A stretch of 49,811 nt of DNA from Chthoniobacter flavus. Lineage in GTDB: Bacteria; Verrucomicrobiota; Verrucomicrobiia; Chthoniobacterales; Chthoniobacteraceae. Positions 1-8,200 of the stretch are shown here, one piece after another. The notes beneath the pieces were generated by a model that saw only the letters and a program-made list of their open reading frames with translations, ran no database searches and had not been told where the DNA came from. How positions within the stretch are numbered: the first letter of the stretch is position 1; every line of letters begins with the position of its first letter. Where the stretch lies: positions 1-49,811 of the forward strand of contig CAMAUX010000040.1 of NCBI GenBank assembly GCA_945861435.1, read 5' to 3'. The translations under genes and the position numbers were made by a program.

Positions 1-2
1 AC

Positions 3-712
3 TCCAACTACACGAGCTTTTCGGGCACATCCGGTGCGACGGGTTACTACGAGTACTCCAACCACCGGGAATCCAACGGCTTCCGGGAGGCCAACAGCCG
101 CTACAGTCTGGACGGGCGGCTGTTCAAGCTGGTGCATTCCTTCAGTAAACCTCAAGGCAACGATGAAAACTTGTCGGATCTGATGTAAGTTTCTGTGGAA
201 ACGGAATTTGCAGCTTAAAATCATCCCGCTTCAAGCTCACCCGTTGAGTGAGTCTCTTTGAGCTATCTTCGAAGTCTGTAACGACATGGCTGTTACCCTC
301 AAGTACCCAGGCACCGATAGGACTCCGCAGTCGCCTGAATCCGGAGAGTTTCCAATGGCCCACGGAACGCACTGAATGCACGGACCACGCAACAGACTCT
401 CATCCTCCTCATTCCCCTCCATTCCTTCCGTGCGGTCTGTGACGGATTCCGTGGGCCGTCCATTCGCGTTTTTAGGGTAAAAGCACCCGGCTGGTGATCT
501 CGCTGGATGTTTATGAGGAAAAGCACCGCGAACCTAGTGGACTCACCCTGCCGGACTTCCGCTCCAACCCGAGGAAGACCACGCGTTTCAACGACCACTT
601 CGCACTGTCCCGGTATGCGGTTGCCGCCGACCTGCAGCACAACATCCAGCCCGGCCCGGACCTCTCCCTCACGGTCTGGTTCGCGCATCTCACCCGGCTG
701 AGTTGGCGGTAG
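3..712 (+). pseudogene. Gene tail split by a mobile repeat (beta-rich, possibly outer-membrane protein)
   Basis: The first segment (3-149) reads in frame to the sequence LFKLVHSFSK and then runs into a repeat that supplies a TAA at 186-188. The second segment (482-712) starts STRLVISLDVYEEKHRE and ends LTRLSWR before TAG. GTAAA occurs at 145-149 and again at 477-481. If the 327 bases at 150-476 and one GTAAA are removed, codons ...TTC AGT AAA AGC ACC CGG... continue in one frame, so a single gene was interrupted. The joined tail alternates polar and hydrophobic residues (for example ALSRYAVAADLQ, LSLTVWFAHL), as in beta-strands of a barrel. I do not recognise a family, and the barrel assignment is a guess. 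The 5' end lies outside the window. As it stands the encoded protein would lose about its last 77 residues and gain 12 foreign ones. Confidence 0.75.
150..476 (+). repeat. MITE-like repeat, copy A (327 bp)
   Basis: This copy is closely similar along its whole length to 13252-13571 and 17507-17831. It starts CCTCAA and ends TTTTTAGG, giving short imperfect terminal inverted repeats (CCTcAA against CCTaAAAA), and is flanked by the perfect 5-bp duplication GTAAA (145-149 and 477-481). It has no convincing open frame. Internal hairpins include GGCCCACGGAA (357-367) pairing with TTCCGTGGGCC (447-457), and a CTCAC/GTGAG stem near 237-253 that is present in all copies. Size, duplication and lack of coding capacity fit a non-autonomous transposable element. 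No matching transposase lies in the window. Confidence 0.82.
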
Positions 713-852
713 CAAGGGGGAGGTTTTGGAACCACCCCGAACCCACTGACCTTACCCGCAGCGCGAACCAACGCTTCCATAGTGTTGGTTTTGAACCCCG
801 GCTCCGCCACGACTGGGACGGCCTAGGTGGCAACAACACGCTCAGCGTCAGC

Positions 853-882
853 GCGGGTAGAAATATTGCCTGTCCCTATCGG
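853..882 (+). repeat. Short dispersed repeat, copy 1
   Basis: The sequence GCGGGTAGAAATATTGCC followed by TGTCCCTATCGG recurs in part at 941-965, 19979-20000 and, on the minus strand, at 19591-19612 and 32903-32926. The shared core is approximately TTTTGCCTGTCCCTATCGG. Nothing suggests coding. The rest of 713-1088 holds only this, the next copy and a large hairpin. Confidence 0.6.
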
Positions 883-940
883 CTCTTAATCCACGCTTTG
901 CTGAGAAGCTGGAGGACCTCATTGGCCTTTACCTCAAGAG

Positions 941-965
941 CAGAAATTTTGCCTGTCCCTATCGG
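941..965 (+). repeat. Short dispersed repeat, copy 2
   Basis: AGAAATTTTGCCTGTCCC and the following TATCGG repeat the core seen at 861-882, only about 60 bases away. Confidence 0.6.
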
Positions 966-967
966 AC

Positions 968-1028
968 CTCAAAACACACCAACAGGCCTCGCCCCTCAGT
1001 GCCATCCGGGCCTGACCGGTGTTTTGAG
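968..1028 (-). terminator. Large nested inverted repeat downstream of rpoN
   Basis: CTCAAAACAC (968-977) pairs perfectly with GTGTTTTGAG (1019-1028), and inside it CAGGCC (983-988) pairs with GGCCTG (1009-1014). The structure begins about 60 bases after the rpoN stop on the minus strand. It could end or protect the rpoN transcript. There is no clear T-run after it, so a Rho-independent terminator is only one reading; a structured RNA or a repeat end is also possible. Confidence 0.45.
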
Positions 1029-1088
1029 AGGCCCCGAGTCTGCGCGATTCCGCGCGGGTAGGGGCGCTTGGCAGGCCCATTCTGCGCG

Positions 1089-2486
1089 CTAGTAGCGCTT
1101 GCGCATGTTGCTGGGGAGGATGTTGAGCTCGGTGCGGTACTTGGCCACGGTGCGGCGCGCGATGGGGATGCCGCGGGCGGTGAGCATCTCGACGATTTCC
1201 TTGTCGCTGAGCGGATTGGAGGTGTCCTCGGCTTTGACAAGTTCGGCGATGGAACCCTTGACGCTGGTGTTGCTGAGGGTCTCGCCGTCGGCAGTCTGGT
1301 AGCCCGGAGTGAAGAAGTACTTTATCTCGAAGACCCCGTGCGGCGTGGCCATGTACTTCCCCGAGATGGCGCGGCTGACGGTGGTTTCATGGACGCCGAC
1401 GGCATCGGCGATCTGCACCATGGTGAGGGGCTTGAGGGCGCTGGGCCCGGATTCAAAGAAGTCCTTCTGCCGCGCGAGGATCTCGTGCGCGATGTTGGAG
1501 ATCGTCTGCTGGCGCTGGTGGATGCTCTTGATGAGAAACTTGCCGCTGCGGATTTTTTCCCGGATGTAGTCCTTCACCTCGGTGCCATTGCCATCCTGGG
1601 CCATGAGGTCCTTGTAAGTGTTGCTAATGCGGAGGTGGGGGATCTGGTCGCCGTTGAGCAGGATGTTCCATTCGCCGGAGACCTTTTCGATGCTGACGTC
1701 CGGGAGGACGTAGTTGTTCGGGTCTGCGGTGAAGATCTGGCCCGGCTTCGGATCGAGGGTGCCAATGAAGTTCGCTGCGCGTTGGACTTGGTCGACGCTG
1801 GTGCTCAGACGACGCGCGATTTCGGGGATGCGGTGCTTGCCGAGATCGTCGAGGTGCTTGTCGATGATGCGGAACTCAAGGCTGTGCTCCTTGCCGAGAC
1901 GGTGCAGTTGGATGAGGAGGCATTCGCGCAGGTCGCGGCTGGCGACACCGACCGGATGGAGGGACTGGATGATGTCGAGGACGCGCTGGAGGTCGTCGGT
2001 GCTGAGGCCGCTGCTCTGCGCCATTTCCTCGATGGAGCTTTGGAGGAAACCGTGGTCGTTGAGGTTGCCGATGATGAGTTCGGCGACTTTGAGGTCGTCG
2101 CCCTCGATGCCGTTGCCGGTGAGCTGTTCGAGAAGGTGCTGCTGGAGCGTCTCCTCCTTGACGAGGCTGTCGAAGTAGAACTGGCGGCGTTCTTCGTCTT
2201 CGGCGGAACGGGCGTAGCCAGCGTTCTGGGACATGTACTCGCGCCACTCTTCATCGAGCTGGCGGAGGACTTCGAATTCCTTGTCGAACTCCTCGGCTTC
2301 GCGCTGGCGGTCCTCGAGGCTGGGTTCGGTGGTCTCGATTTCGATGGTGGGGTTGGTCTCGATTTCCTGCTGGATCAGGTTGCGCAGCTCGAGCATGGGC
2401 ACCTGAAGGATCTGGAGGCTCTGCTGGAGCTGGGGGGCGAGGACCTGTTGTTGGGAGAGGCTCTGGGTCTGGGAAAGTCCGGCCAT
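1089..2486 (-). CDS. rpoN: RNA polymerase sigma-54 factor
   Basis: This 465-residue protein is full length for RpoN. The glutamine-rich region I that binds enhancer-binding ATPases is at residues 4-50 (LSQQQVLAPQLQQSLQILQ), followed by an acidic region II (about 50-110) and the core-binding region. A helix-turn-helix follows near 350-385 (IADAVGVHETTVSRAISGKY). The RpoN box ARRTVAKYR, which contacts the -24 promoter element, is near 443-451. The protein directs RNA polymerase to -24/-12 promoters and needs an activator ATPase for open-complex formation; none is encoded here. The start MAGLSQTQ is the natural region I start. It is transcribed alone on the minus strand, divergent from the gene at 2970. 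A long open frame on the opposite strand is a high-GC artefact. Confidence 0.97.
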   Translation of the reverse strand: MAGLSQTQSLSQQQVLAPQLQQSLQILQVPMLELRNLIQQEIETNPTIEIETTEPSLEDRQREAEEFDKEFEVLRQLDEEWREYMSQNAGYARSAEDEERRQFYFDSLVKEETLQQHLLEQLTGNGIEGDDLKVAELIIGNLNDHGFLQSSIEEMAQSSGLSTDDLQRVLDIIQSLHPVGVASRDLRECLLIQLHRLGKEHSLEFRIIDKHLDDLGKHRIPEIARRLSTSVDQVQRAANFIGTLDPKPGQIFTADPNNYVLPDVSIEKVSGEWNILLNGDQIPHLRISNTYKDLMAQDGNGTEVKDYIREKIRSGKFLIKSIHQRQQTISNIAHEILARQKDFFESGPSALKPLTMVQIADAVGVHETTVSRAISGKYMATPHGVFEIKYFFTPGYQTADGETLSNTSVKGSIAELVKAEDTSNPLSDKEIVEMLTARGIPIARRTVAKYRTELNILPSNMRKRY

Positions 2487-2969
2487 GACCTGACGCTAGG
2501 CTGGGGGTGCAAACCGAAGCAAGCAGGAACCGCGCCAACATTTAATCAAAAGTTATCCCCCCTATGCGCTCCCCGGGACATTTCTCTCATGAATCGCAGC
2601 AGGACAAGGGGCGATTTTGGACTTTTTACCCGTCCAAAGGGACTTCTGAAGGGGGCCGCACTTTCATCCCATGCGCCGTCTGTCAGCCAGCCGAGGGGCA
2701 TCTCCTCTGCCGGTGGTCGGCGGGTGGCTCAAGGCGGGTGATGGCAGCGGGCTCCTCGAGGTGACTGCGTGACGCGGGGAAGGCGGAAGGGGGAATTCGG
2801 GGTGGTCGCCCCCGGCCCTGTGGGGAGATGACAGCCGAGCGGGTGCGTCGGCGAAGTCCGCAGGGTTGCCGGTGGTGAAGGCCCGCCGCTCGGAGATTTC
2901 CTTGAGTCCGGCTGTGGCGCGCCTGAAGCTGCCGTGCTCCGCCCCCCTCAGCCCCACCCAAGACATCCT
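2487..2969. other. Divergent intergenic region rpoN / GYF-YIP1 gene
   Basis: This 483-bp gap must carry the promoters of both divergent genes. It is GC-rich with scattered short palindromic bits. I see no convincing -35/-10 or -24/-12 pair, no RNA gene and no copy of the repeats found elsewhere. Confidence 0.4.
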
Positions 2970-3890
2970 ATGAAGTGGTATTATGAACGTGCCAGCCAGC
3001 AGGCTGGCCCAGTCTCCGAAAGCGAACTCGACGCGTTGATAGCGAGCGGGGAGGTGCGGATGGAGACGCTGCTTTGGAGAGAGGGGATGGCGGGTTGGGA
3101 GCCCATGTCGGTTGCGCGTCCCCCTGCCGATCGGAGCACATTCGCGCCACCGCCACCGACGCCGCCACCGACGCCGCCACCGACGCCGTCGCTGGCTCCG
3201 GCTGTCGGCGCTGCGGGGGGGATTTTGGAGGGGCTTAATCCCTACGCGATTCCCCAAGCGGATTTGCGTGGGGTTGAGGTGGCGGTGGAGCGGGATGGTC
3301 CGGCATGGGAGCGGCGGGCGGAGATTGGCTGGGTGACTGCGGCTTTTGAAACGGTGAAGGCGGTGCTGCTGGAGCCATCGGCTACTTTTGCGCGGATGAA
3401 ACGGGAGGGCGGGATTGGGAGTCCGTTTCTTTTTCAGCTAATCCTCGGATCGCTGGGCGGGTTGGCCTCGGTTTTTTACCAGATGCTCCTTTCCCTGATT
3501 TCCACCAAGGGGACGGGCCGGTTTGAAGTGGTTGTCGGGCTCGGGGTGTATGCGGTGATGATGCCCCTGCTGGTGGCTGCGGGAGCGTTTGTCGGCTCGG
3601 GGATTTATCATCTGGTGCTGCTGATGTTTGGGACGAAGCAGCCCTTCGAGGCGACCTTCCGCACGGTGTGTTACACGGGCGGCGCGGTGGCGGTGCTTCA
3701 GTTGGTGCCCGGCTGCGGAAGTCTGGTGGCGGGGGGGTGGGCTCTGGTGTGTTATTGCATCGGGTTTTCGAGGGTGCACGCGTTGACCATAGGCAGGGCG
3801 GTGGTGGTGGTGCTGCTGCCTTTGCTGTTGTGCTGCGCGATGGTGGGATTGATCGCCGCGGGGGTGGGGTTTTTCGCTGCAAGGACTTGA
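2970..3890 (+). CDS. GYF-like domain, Pro-rich linker and YIP1-type membrane domain
   Basis: The start is taken at MKWYYERASQQAGPV, since the upstream in-frame extension is Pro/His-rich and unlike any domain. Residues 1-50 form a GYF_2-type domain (WYY, GPVSESELDAL, TLLWREGMAGWEPM), a proline-binding fold common at the N-terminus of PVC membrane proteins. Residues about 60-75 are a PPPPTPPPTP linker. Residues about 150-303 hold four to five hydrophobic segments (near 151-177, 184-220, 232-267 and 277-303) arranged as in YIP1-family proteins. The protein should sit in the inner membrane with the GYF domain in the cytoplasm. The role is unknown; it may organise other membrane proteins. The next gene follows after 34 bp. 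Confidence 0.8.
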   Translation: MKWYYERASQQAGPVSESELDALIASGEVRMETLLWREGMAGWEPMSVARPPADRSTFAPPPPTPPPTPPPTPSLAPAVGAAGGILEGLNPYAIPQADLRGVEVAVERDGPAWERRAEIGWVTAAFETVKAVLLEPSATFARMKREGGIGSPFLFQLILGSLGGLASVFYQMLLSLISTKGTGRFEVVVGLGVYAVMMPLLVAAGAFVGSGIYHLVLLMFGTKQPFEATFRTVCYTGGAVAVLQLVPGCGSLVAGGWALVCYCIGFSRVHALTIGRAVVVVLLPLLLCCAMVGLIAAGVGFFAART

Positions 3891-3924
3891 GCGGGTTTGC
3901 CCGCACGCAATGGGAGGCAGTTTG

Positions 3925-4320
3925 ATGTGGCGCAGGTTGAAGCCCGGCGAACTGGATCACGAGGTGGTGTGGCTCGGCGTTTCGCTCGCGTGCGCTGCGC
4001 TGGCCTTCGCGTGGGTGGGGTTTGGGTTGCCGGGGCCTTCGTGTGTTTTCCATAAAGTCACCGGGTGGCCATGCCTCACATGCGGGAGCACGCGCTGCGT
4101 GCGTCTCCTGCTGCAGGGAGCCTTCGGTGGGGCGTTCCGGATGAATCCGTTCTTCTTCACCTGCCTTGTCGGCGTGGTGGTCTTCGACGTGTATGCGGTG
4201 GTGGTGCTTCTCGGGAGGCTCCCGCGATGGCGGCCGGAGCGGGTGCCGTTGTGGCTGAGGTGGATATTGCTGGCGGCGCTGCTGGTGAACTGGGCGTGGC
4301 TGGTGGTTGCCGGGGTCTGA
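3925..4320 (+). CDS. DUF2752 family membrane protein
   Basis: The start at 3925 is preferred over the in-frame ATG at 3910 because GGGAGG lies 7 bases upstream of it. The 131-residue product has three hydrophobic segments (about 14-36, 72-95 and 108-128). It carries the DUF2752 signature C50-L-T-C53-G-S-T-R57 after the first one, followed by a basic/hydrophobic helix and MNPFFF. The family is a small integral membrane protein of unknown function, common in PVC and Bacteroidota genomes and often encoded beside GYF or YIP1-type membrane proteins, as here. Confidence 0.8.
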   Translation: MWRRLKPGELDHEVVWLGVSLACAALAFAWVGFGLPGPSCVFHKVTGWPCLTCGSTRCVRLLLQGAFGGAFRMNPFFFTCLVGVVVFDVYAVVVLLGRLPRWRPERVPLWLRWILLAALLVNWAWLVVAGV

Positions 4321-4390
4321 GCGGGGTCGTGGCTCGGGGTTTTGAAGGGGCCGTCCACTGCGAAGTGCGCGGCGTTTGAACCTGTGTGCC

Positions 4391-5197
4391 ATGAAAACAG
4401 TGTATGGAATGGGTGTATGGGCGGGTGCGGCTGCGGTGCTTTTGCACGAGCCGCATGGAGTGCAGGCGACGCAGGCTTTGCTGGTGGATGATGCGCGCAC
4501 GCTCGGCGCGCTTCATGCCCGGGTGCGCTTCGGCGCGGGGTCAGGCTTGGAGGTGTGTTCGAAGGGGCCGGGCCGGGTCTACCTGCGCTTCGATCTCCGT
4601 GCGGTGCTTCCCGAGGCGCTGCGTCCGGAGGCGTTGGGAAAGGCGACGCTGCGTCTTTATGTGCGCCGGCTTCCCGTGCCTGGCCCGTTGGAGGTGCGTG
4701 CAGTGAAGGCTCCATGGGACGAGCGTTCGATCACGCATGTGTCCGCTCCCGAAAGTGCTTCGGAGGCCGGGGAGTTGGTCCATCTGGAGGCTCCGCTGCA
4801 GCGGCGGTTTCTCGCGGTGGACGTGACGGCGCTGGTTGTGGGCTGGCTGCGGGATCCCTCCAGCAATCACGGTCTCGTGCTGCTGCCTGCCGGCGAGGTG
4901 TCTGTGGCATTCGATAGCAAGGAGGCGCTGGTGGCGGGACATGCGCCGGTCCTCGATCTGGTGCTGTTGCCTTCGCCGGGAGTGGATGGAGGTCCCGGCA
5001 TTGCGGGGCCAGCGGGTCCGGCGGGAGTGGTTGGTCCTGCTGGTCCTGAGGGTGCACCCGGTCCGGCCGGACCGATGGGGCCTCCGGGACCAGTGCTGAC
5101 GCGGGTGCCTCCTCGCGGGGATCTTTCCATGGGGCCGTTCACGAACGATCCGCAGGCAGGCAGTGGTCCGCGGGGCGATGCAGGTGTGGTGTTTTAA
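4391..5197 (+). CDS. Secreted DNRLRE-type protein with collagen-like tail
   Basis: The start at MKTVYGMGVW gives a signal peptide (residues about 1-26) and a 268-residue protein. Residues about 30-190 resemble the DNRLRE domain, a beta-sandwich of bacterial surface proteins (YLRFDLRAVLP, KATLRLYVRRLP, RRFLAVDVTALVVGWL, NHGLVLLP). Residues about 195-235 are around a dozen Gly-X-Y triplets (GPAGPAGVVGPAGPEGAPGP and on), a collagen-like stretch that could form a trimeric stalk. The short tail GPFTNDPQAGSGPRGDAGVVF has no anchor motif I recognise. The next gene begins 16 bp downstream, so the two are probably co-transcribed. The function is likely structural or adhesive at the cell surface; no enzymatic residues are visible. 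Confidence 0.75.
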   Translation: MKTVYGMGVWAGAAAVLLHEPHGVQATQALLVDDARTLGALHARVRFGAGSGLEVCSKGPGRVYLRFDLRAVLPEALRPEALGKATLRLYVRRLPVPGPLEVRAVKAPWDERSITHVSAPESASEAGELVHLEAPLQRRFLAVDVTALVVGWLRDPSSNHGLVLLPAGEVSVAFDSKEALVAGHAPVLDLVLLPSPGVDGGPGIAGPAGPAGVVGPAGPEGAPGPAGPMGPPGPVLTRVPPRGDLSMGPFTNDPQAGSGPRGDAGVVF

Positions 5198-5213
5198 AAA
5201 CCCAACCAGACTC

Positions 5214-8200
5214 ATGAAGATCCGGGGTGGATGGAAAGTGGCAGGGATTGCGTTGTTGATGGGGGCTGTGCTTGTGGAGGGGCCGCCTGTCTTTGTCGGG
5301 GCCGCTCCTCCGCGCTGGTGGGCGGGAAGAGGGGTGCTGGAGCCGGGTGCGCCCGCCGAGGATGACGCGCCCGCCAACCAAGGGCAGGCCAAGCACATGG
5401 CGGCCTCGGCGGTTGCGGAGATGGAGCGGGAGTTTGCGGGAGGCGCGGGGCCGGCGTTGCGCGCGGCGATCTCCGGTTGGAGCGTGCCGTCGCTTGGGGG
5501 CGGGAGCGTGGTGGCGCGGGTGACGGATGTGGGAGACGATTTTGCGCCGGTGAATGTAGGGCAGCTCAAGGCGCTCGCTCTGCCGTTTTATGACCGCCTC
5601 ATTTCACTCCATCACACGGAACGTTATCCGTGGGGAGGGAGGGTGGCGGATGATTTCGGGGTGGTGAGCGTGGGGGATCTCAAGGGGCTTTTCGGCTTTG
5701 AAATTCTGAACGCCCAACCGCCCGTCATCGACCCGCCTGGCGGGAGCTTTTTTGCGGCGCAGTCGGTGCGCATGAAATCTGCGGAGCCCGGTGCGCGCAT
5801 TCATTACACGACCGATGGTTCGGACCCTGCGGAGTCCGCGCAGAGCGTGGTTTCGGGCGGTGTGGTGCCGCTTGTTTCCGATGCGCTTCTGCGGGCGGTG
5901 GTGCGGGTGGGCGGACGCGCGCAGAGTGCGGAGGCACAGGCGCGTTTCCTTATCGATATCCTGCCGGGGATCGACTCGGACGGAGACGGGCTCTCGGATT
6001 ACGACGAGGCGTTCGTCCTCAGCACGCGGGCGGATCTGGTGGATACCGATGGCGACGGAGTGCCGGACGCGGAGGAGTTGCGGCTGGGGACGAACCCGCT
6101 TGCGGCCGATAGCGATGGGGACGGAGTGCCGGATGGGGAGGATCTGTTTCCGAGTGATCCGCGGCGCAGCAGCGTGCTGCCGGAACTTCCGCAGATGGTG
6201 TTGGACGTGAGCACGCCCGTGGTGGGCGAGCGCAGCGTGTGGTCAGCAGCGTTAAACGATGCGGGCGAGGTCAGCTTCGGTATCGCGGAGCGGGGCGACA
6301 TGGTGGTGCACCGCTGGCGCGCCGGTTCCCGGCTCCCGGCCCTCGCGTATCGCGGAACAGCCGTCGGCTACGGCATGACTTTCCAGTGGTTGAACGCCGC
6401 GGGATCCGTGGCGGGGATTGGATGGAACGGGGGCGCCCAGGGACCGGCGGTCTGGCATCCCGGGACGGAGCGGCCTGCAGTGGAGCAGGCGTTGCCGGAG
6501 CCGGAGGATCGCGGGGGTATCGTGGCGTTGCGGGTGAACGGGTTCAACGAGGCTGGTCTCGCGTGGGGAAGTTGCACGCGGCCGCAGTTCGACAATGTGA
6601 GCGCCGGTCCGTTCGCAGATCCAAACTACGCGTTTGCTGGAGGACACCGCTGGCTGTATCGGCGGCCGGAACGGGAGATTCCGGGGGATGCGGACTGGCG
6701 GCTGCTGCGTTACGGGCCGTTGTTTGAGCCGCTCAGTGTCAACGCATCCGGAGCGGCCATTGGCAGTCACTGGAGCGACGGGCGCGTTTCGATTCGAGCG
6801 GACGCCGTTGCCGAGGGGAATGTGTTTCACCGGTTTGAAGGGGCGCATCTGGCGGGGCTCTCCGATGACGGAACAGTCTTGGGATTGAGCCGGGACGGTC
6901 TGTTGGACTTCGAGCGTGAGTGGCTTCCGGCGGATGCGCTGCATCCCTTTGTGAGCACGGTGGCTGATCCGGCGCGGGTGCCGCTCCTGGAGCTTCTGCC
7001 GGAGCGGTTCCGGCGGCAGGTGGCGTTTGTGGATGAGCAGGCGGGTGTGCTCATGAATTCGCGCGGGGTGGCATTGGTGCAGGCCAGCGCGTGGAGCGGG
7101 CCGGAAGATGGTGCGGAGTGGACGCCGGCACAGGTGCTTGTGGATCTGCATGGAGGGCGTCTGCTGGCCACGCCATGGCTGACGCCGCCGCTGGCGATGA
7201 ATGCGGATCTCGCCATGGTGCGGCTTGGGAGACGTCCTTTGTCGCAGCCTGGCGGTGGCAGCTATCTTGCCGCCGAAGTCTTGCTGCCTCTCGAGGTGAT
7301 GGTCGATGGAGACCATGACGGACGCATGAGTTACAGCGATCCCGCGGTTGCGGATGCCGATCGCACCAGCCCTGAGCGGCCCTTCGAGTTCTGGGTGAAC
7401 AATGATAACGACATGGCGGCGAAGGTCGACGGGAACGATTGGGAGGAGGACGATTATCCCGGCGACCGGGATCGCAACGACGAGGTGATCCGGTGCAGGC
7501 GCGATCTCGAGGACTTCGCGCGGTTGTGGGTGAGCTTCAAAGGGCTGGGGTCGATGGTGGGCAGGCCCGGGGTGGAGTTCCGGTTCGAGCTGCGGCCTCC
7601 GGTGGGGGATCAATGGACGAAGGAGGACGGCGCGCCAGCAATCCGGCTTTATCATGCCTGCGAGAAGGACGGCGGGGTGGGGTACCTGTTCGACGACACG
7701 GTGTCGTGGCAGCAGGTGGGGCCGGAGGAGGGAGGGACGCCGTTTGGGCGGGCGCTGGGGTTGGTGGATCCGTCGCGCGCATGCGCGCTGCCCACCGGGC
7801 GAGTGGAGCCTGTGTGGCAGCCGCCGACGGAGCAGGACCCGTTCCGGCACTTTCTGTTTGAGGGGGTGGGGGAGGGGCGCGGGCGCCTTGTGCTCTGCGT
7901 GTATGAGGGCGGATTGAAGGTGGGCGAGTATCCGCCGGTGCATCTTGTGCTCAAACCGGTGCACGAACTTTTCGAGCGCTGGAGCGTGGGCTCGGCTGGC
8001 ACGAGCGGCGTCGACGGGAAGCTTAAGCCTGCGGCTGTTGCGCAACCCCTGCGCGTGCTGCCGCTGCCCGCGCATGAAGCGGAGCGGGACTACGTGCTGC
8101 TCGTGCACGGATGGAACATGGCGCCGCTGGAGAAGAGGCAGTTTGCGGAGACGGCTTTCAAGCGGCTCTGGCACATGGGATACCGCGGAAGGATCGGTTC

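Noticed and set aside
1068-2741. A 557-codon open frame on the plus strand opposite rpoN
   Set aside because: It is antisense to a clear sigma-54 gene; the repetitive Leu/Glu/Asp/Val composition is what high-GC codon bias produces on the opposite strand.
2487-2969. A search for -24/-12 promoters near rpoN and elsewhere
   Set aside because: TGGCAC-like hexamers occur (for example near 19778) but none is followed at the right distance by TTGC.
4976-5095. The Gly-X-Y stretch considered as a DNA tandem repeat or CRISPR-like array
   Set aside because: It is coding and in frame; the triplets vary at the DNA level and there are no spacers. No CRISPR array is present in the window.
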